In this document: positions 6,033 through 8,496 of the stretch, in pieces
Layout of the letters: each line of letters begins with the position of its first letter
How positions within the stretch are numbered: position 1 is the first letter of the stretch
NCBI GenBank assembly: GCA_036272735.1
Contig: DATAYF010000438.1
Span: 1 to 8,496 of the forward strand
Direction: 5' to 3'
DNA: 8,496 nt
Source of the DNA: DATAYF01 sp036272735
GTDB lineage: Bacteria; Chloroflexota; Ktedonobacteria; Ktedonobacterales; Ktedonobacteraceae
Notes under the pieces: generated by a model
The model's input: only the letters and a program-made list of their open reading frames with translations
The model's database searches: none
What the model was told of the DNA's origin: nothing
Position numbers and translations under genes: made by a program

Positions 6033-6752
6033 TTAAGCGTAGTATTCCGGCGCCTTTTTGAGCGTCGGCCACTGCTTTCCATCATGTCCAAAAATAACCA
6101 GCCCGACATGTTCGCGTTCAATCAGGTCTAGCAACTTGCGCGTGCTGGCGCGTAACTGCTCCTCGTCCACGTCTAACGGACCAGCTTTACGCTCAGCAGT
6201 AAAGGCGTGTTGTACGGGGACTGCGTCGATAGCTAGCAGTACTGGACCCGTTTCGGGGAGGCGTACGAGCACTGATTGGTGACCGGGAACGTGCCCGCTC
6301 GTTTCAATCAATTCGAGGCCGGGAAGTAGCTCTGTATTGCCATCTACGGTCCGATAGCGTAGTTCTGGATGATCCCAATGCGAGCGTATGGACGCGAAAC
6401 GTGAATAACCATTACGCGCCAGGTCATAGTGTTGGCGCTGCACGACCAGTTCCGCATTCTTGAACAGGTCGTGACCGCCAGCGTGATCAACGTCGAAGTG
6501 TGTGCAGATGAGCATATCAATATCTTTCGGTTTCAGGCCCAGTATGGCCAATTGCTCAACCACACTTTTGCCAAATTCCGGTATGGGTCGACCCTCTGGA
6601 AGCCGAAAATTGGCAGGAAGACCGCTATCGATCAGAATGTTTTTACCATCGGTAGTCTGAATCAAATAGCAAGGAACTGGTGCGCCCGTTGGTGGGAGTG
6701 TTGCGACCTGTATAAGATAGAGGCGTTGTGGAGTATATATACTAGTTGCCAC
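6033..6752 (-). CDS. Metallo-beta-lactamase-fold hydrolase (N-acyl homoserine lactonase-like)
   Basis: A 239-residue protein close in length and layout to the AHL lactonase-like branch of the MBL superfamily. Motifs: ILIDSGLP (39-46), CTHFDVDHAGGH (83-94), TSGHVPGHQSV (151-161; His154), AIDAV (174-178; bridging Asp176) and FGHDGKQW (221-228; His223). The first metal motif reads H85-x-D87-x-D89-H90, where the canonical form is HxHxDH, so the second His is replaced by Asp. Such enzymes hydrolyse lactone or ester bonds; a quorum-quenching role is possible but not shown, and there is no luxI/luxR nearby. The start is GTG (6752), preceded by AAAGGTGA about 4 nt upstream. No signal peptide, so cytoplasmic. 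The family call is good, the substrate uncertain. Confidence 0.85.
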   Translation of the reverse strand: MATSIYTPQRLYLIQVATLPPTGAPVPCYLIQTTDGKNILIDSGLPANFRLPEGRPIPEFGKSVVEQLAILGLKPKDIDMLICTHFDVDHAGGHDLFKNAELVVQRQHYDLARNGYSRFASIRSHWDHPELRYRTVDGNTELLPGLELIETSGHVPGHQSVLVRLPETGPVLLAIDAVPVQHAFTAERKAGPLDVDEEQLRASTRKLLDLIEREHVGLVIFGHDGKQWPTLKKAPEYYA

Positions 6753-6841
6753 TTTGTCACCTTTCTTTGTGACTTTACGTCAGTTTTTCTTATACATTCT
6801 ATAACAGGCCGACGCCAGGTTGCTACTTTTACAGAGGTCGA

Positions 6842-6882
6842 GGCGAGAAGGCCCCGGTCATTGATGCCGGGGATGAATCGCC
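6842..6882 (+). other. Hairpin resembling the right end / omega-RNA 3' end of an IS200/IS605-family element (relic)
   Basis: Two nested stems are visible: an outer GGCGA (6842-6846) with TCGCC (6878-6882), and an inner CCCCGG (6852-6857) with CCGGGG (6867-6872), joined by GAAGG and ATGAA. A hairpin followed by an ATGAATCGCC-like end is, from my knowledge of the group, typical of the right end of TnpB elements, which also forms the guide-adjacent scaffold of the omega RNA. Here it lies upstream of tnpB in the same orientation, where a right end is not expected. It could be left over from an older insertion or be part of a small non-autonomous element. The resemblance is from memory, so moderate confidence only. 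Confidence 0.45.
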
Positions 6883-6929
6883 ACTCCCGTGCATGAGAAA
6901 GGGAACAGGAGAAAACATGCCAAAAGAAC

Positions 6930-6958
6930 TTGTGTTCCTCTTGTCTTTCTGGTAGAAT
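6930..6958 (+). promoter_or_regulatory. Promoter of tnpB
   Basis: TTGTGT (6930-6935) and TAGAAT (6953-6958) are separated by 17 nt, with TGG (6950-6952) forming an extended -10 element. Transcription would start near 6965. Overlapping the -10 box, AATAGAA (6956-6962) and TTCTATT (6967-6973) form a perfect 7-bp stem around a GCAA tetraloop. This may be a subterminal hairpin of the transposon left end rather than an RNA structure. Confidence 0.5.
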
Positions 6959-7006
6959 AGAAGCAATTCTATTGAGCACATGTGCATGTTTGAAGGAGGA
7001 GTGGAG

Positions 7007-8496
7007 ATGTCGAAGATACGCCAGAAACCGTGCAAGCAGAAGGAGCAGCAGGAGAAGCGACCTGCAACCCCTACCTTTCTGCTTGAACTGCCTCTGGTGG
7101 TCGGTCCAGGACAAGCCGCCCGCTTGCGCGCCCATCTGGAAGCGGCCCGCCAGCTCTACAATGCCATCCTCTCCGAAGGCCAGAAGCGTTTGAGGCGCAT
7201 GCGAGCTGCTTCCGCCTGGCAAGAGGCCTGTGCCATTCCTCGCACCCAGAAGGCTGAACGAGCCGCGGCCTTCTCCGCCTTGCGCAAGACGTATGGCTTC
7301 TCCGAAGCCGCCCTGCATGAAGCGGTCAAAGGACTGCGCGTGGGCTGGATTGCGGAACATATCGAGGCGGTTCTGGCGCAAACCCTGACCACCCGCGCCT
7401 ATCGTGCTCTGAACCGCGTCTGCCTGGGCAAAGCCAAACGCGTGCGCTTCAAGAGCCGAGGACGCGGCTTCTCCAGCATCGAGAACAAGCGCAACGATAC
7501 CAGCCTCCGGTTTGTCCTCCAGCCACCCGAAGCCGGAAATGCAGGCTTTCTCCTCTGGAATGGAGACCACCTGCCCGCCCTCATCGACTGGAAGGATGAG
7601 GTGGTGACCCATGGCTTGAAGCACCGCATCAAGTATGCTCGCCTCATCCAACGTCCCGCAAGTCACCCCAGAGCGGCCGGGGCCGATGCACAGGGCTCTC
7701 GCTACGTGGTCCAACTGGCGCTGGAAGGCAAGCCCCACCACAAACCCAAGCACAAGGTTGGACAAGGGACTGTCGGGGGTGATCTGGGACCCTCCACGCT
7801 GGCTCTCTTTCCTAAGGTTGGGGAGGCGCGTCTGGAGGTGTTCTGCGCGGAGCTGGCTCCGGATGCCAGGGCCATTCGTCGAGTGCAACGGCAGATGGAT
7901 CGGCAGAGGCGAGCGGGCAATCCTGAGCACTACGAGCGATATGGGGCGCATCAAAAAGCAGGGCAAAAAGACGCTGCGATGGAAGCAGAGCAAGCGCTAC
8001 CAGGCGACGCGACGACGCAAAGCAACCAAAGAGCGCAAGCTCACGGCGCATCGCAAGAGCCTGCATGGTCGCAAGGTGCATGAGGTGCTTGCGCTGGGCA
8101 ACACCATCATCATCGAAAAGATTTCCTATAAAGCGTGGCAAAAAACGTTTGGCAAGAGTGTGGGACTGCGAGCCCCAGGGATGTTTGTAGCATGGTTGAA
8201 ACGCACCGGGGCCACGCACGGGCGGCACCCTGGTAGAAGTTCCCACACGCACGACCGCGCTGAGCCAATGGTGTCATGGCTGTGGCAAGCGGGTGAAGAA
8301 GCCGCTCTCGCAGCGTTGGCATCAGTGTGCCTGTGGCGTGGGTCCCATCCAACGCGACCTGTATTCGGCGTATCTTGCTGCCTACCTTGATCCAGCAGAC
8401 CCCATTCCCTCGTGTGCCCGATACCAGGGGTATTGGGAAGGTGCGGAGGCGCGCCTGTTGGCAGCACACGAGTGTCTTCAACAACGCGCGAAAGAG
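7007..8496 (+). pseudogene. tnpB: tnpB (IS200/IS605-family RNA-guided nuclease, OrfB) with two frame breaks; 3' end outside window
   Basis: The start ATG at 7007 follows AAGGAGGAG (6993-7001) by 5 nt. Three reading frames join to give one TnpB. Frame one (7007 to about 7937) carries the N-terminal helical/bridge region and RuvC-I with Asp259 in GGDLGPST (codon 7781-7783). Frame two (about 7938-8218) carries KKQGKKTLRWKQSKRY, HRKSLHG and RuvC-II with Glu in IIIEKISYKAW (codon 8115-8117). Frame three (about 8218 onward) carries TGGTLVEVPTRTTALSQ, the zinc ribbon WCHGCG...HQCACG and RuvC-III with Asp in QRDLYSAYLA (codon 8356-8358), and stays open to the window edge. Both breaks are +1 (one extra base or two missing). 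All catalytic acids survive, so the inactivation is recent or is a sequencing error. TnpB is an omega-RNA-guided DNA endonuclease that helps keep the element in the genome. No tnpA is in the window. Confidence 0.85.

Noticed and set aside
6976..6985. GCACATGTGC palindrome just upstream of the tnpB ribosome site
   Set aside because: A 10-bp palindrome is expected by chance at this scale, and nothing else marks it as an operator or transposon end.
6662..7993. A 443-codon open frame on the minus strand across the MBL start and most of tnpB
   Set aside because: It lies antisense to a clearly homologous tnpB, has no recognisable motif or ribosome site, and includes intergenic DNA. It is a by-product of GC-rich codon use on the opposite strand.
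7934..8222. Programmed +1 frameshifting of tnpB
   Set aside because: I see no slippery heptamer with a following pseudoknot or a rare-codon/stop arrangement at either break, and two separate sites would be needed. Decay or sequencing error is simpler.
1..8496. tRNA, rRNA, CRISPR arrays or a prophage/defence island
   Set aside because: I looked for cloverleaf-like TTCRA segments, regularly spaced direct repeats and clustered phage or defence genes and saw none that I could support.

Overview
The window looks like bacterial chromosome of moderate GC, most plausibly from a member of the Chloroflexota class Ktedonobacteria. This is a tentative call from the style of the proteins: a large TnpB with a QRDLYSA-type third RuvC motif, a poly-Q protein carrying a DUF4870/Tic20-like domain, and a response regulator with a C-terminal winged-helix-like tail. 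No marker gene (rRNA, tRNA, ribosomal protein) is present to confirm it.

Layout, left to right: the 3' end of a zinc-dependent alcohol/formaldehyde dehydrogenase (+); an intergenic stretch with two palindromes sharing one 16-nt core, one of them a perfect 58-bp palindrome; an AAC(3)-fold N-acetyltransferase (-); a divergent promoter region with a near-consensus extended -10 promoter; a response regulator with a long linker and winged-helix-like tail (+); a hairpin; a poly-Q membrane protein with a DUF4870-like domain (-); a 59-residue ORF with a strong Shine-Dalgarno sequence (+); an APH-superfamily phosphotransferase (-); a leader region with a promoter and inverted repeats; class I xylose isomerase xylA (+); a long hairpin; a metallo-beta-lactamase-fold lactonase-like hydrolase (-); an IS200/IS605-type hairpin relic; and a tnpB gene (+) with two frame breaks that runs off the right edge.

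The nine genes alternate strictly in strand, so no two neighbours can form an operon and every gene must have its own promoter. Long hairpins without an obvious U-tract sit at three of the four convergent junctions. The genes do not form one pathway. They look like separate metabolic and regulatory units: sugar isomerisation, lactone or ester hydrolysis, phosphotransfer, acetyl transfer and phosphorelay output. The only mobile DNA is at the right end. I do not see a clearly new multigene system. The most unusual items are the paired palindromes with a shared core, the solo IS605-like right-end hairpin upstream of the broken tnpB, the untracked 59-residue ORF, and the overlapping inverted repeats in the xylA leader.
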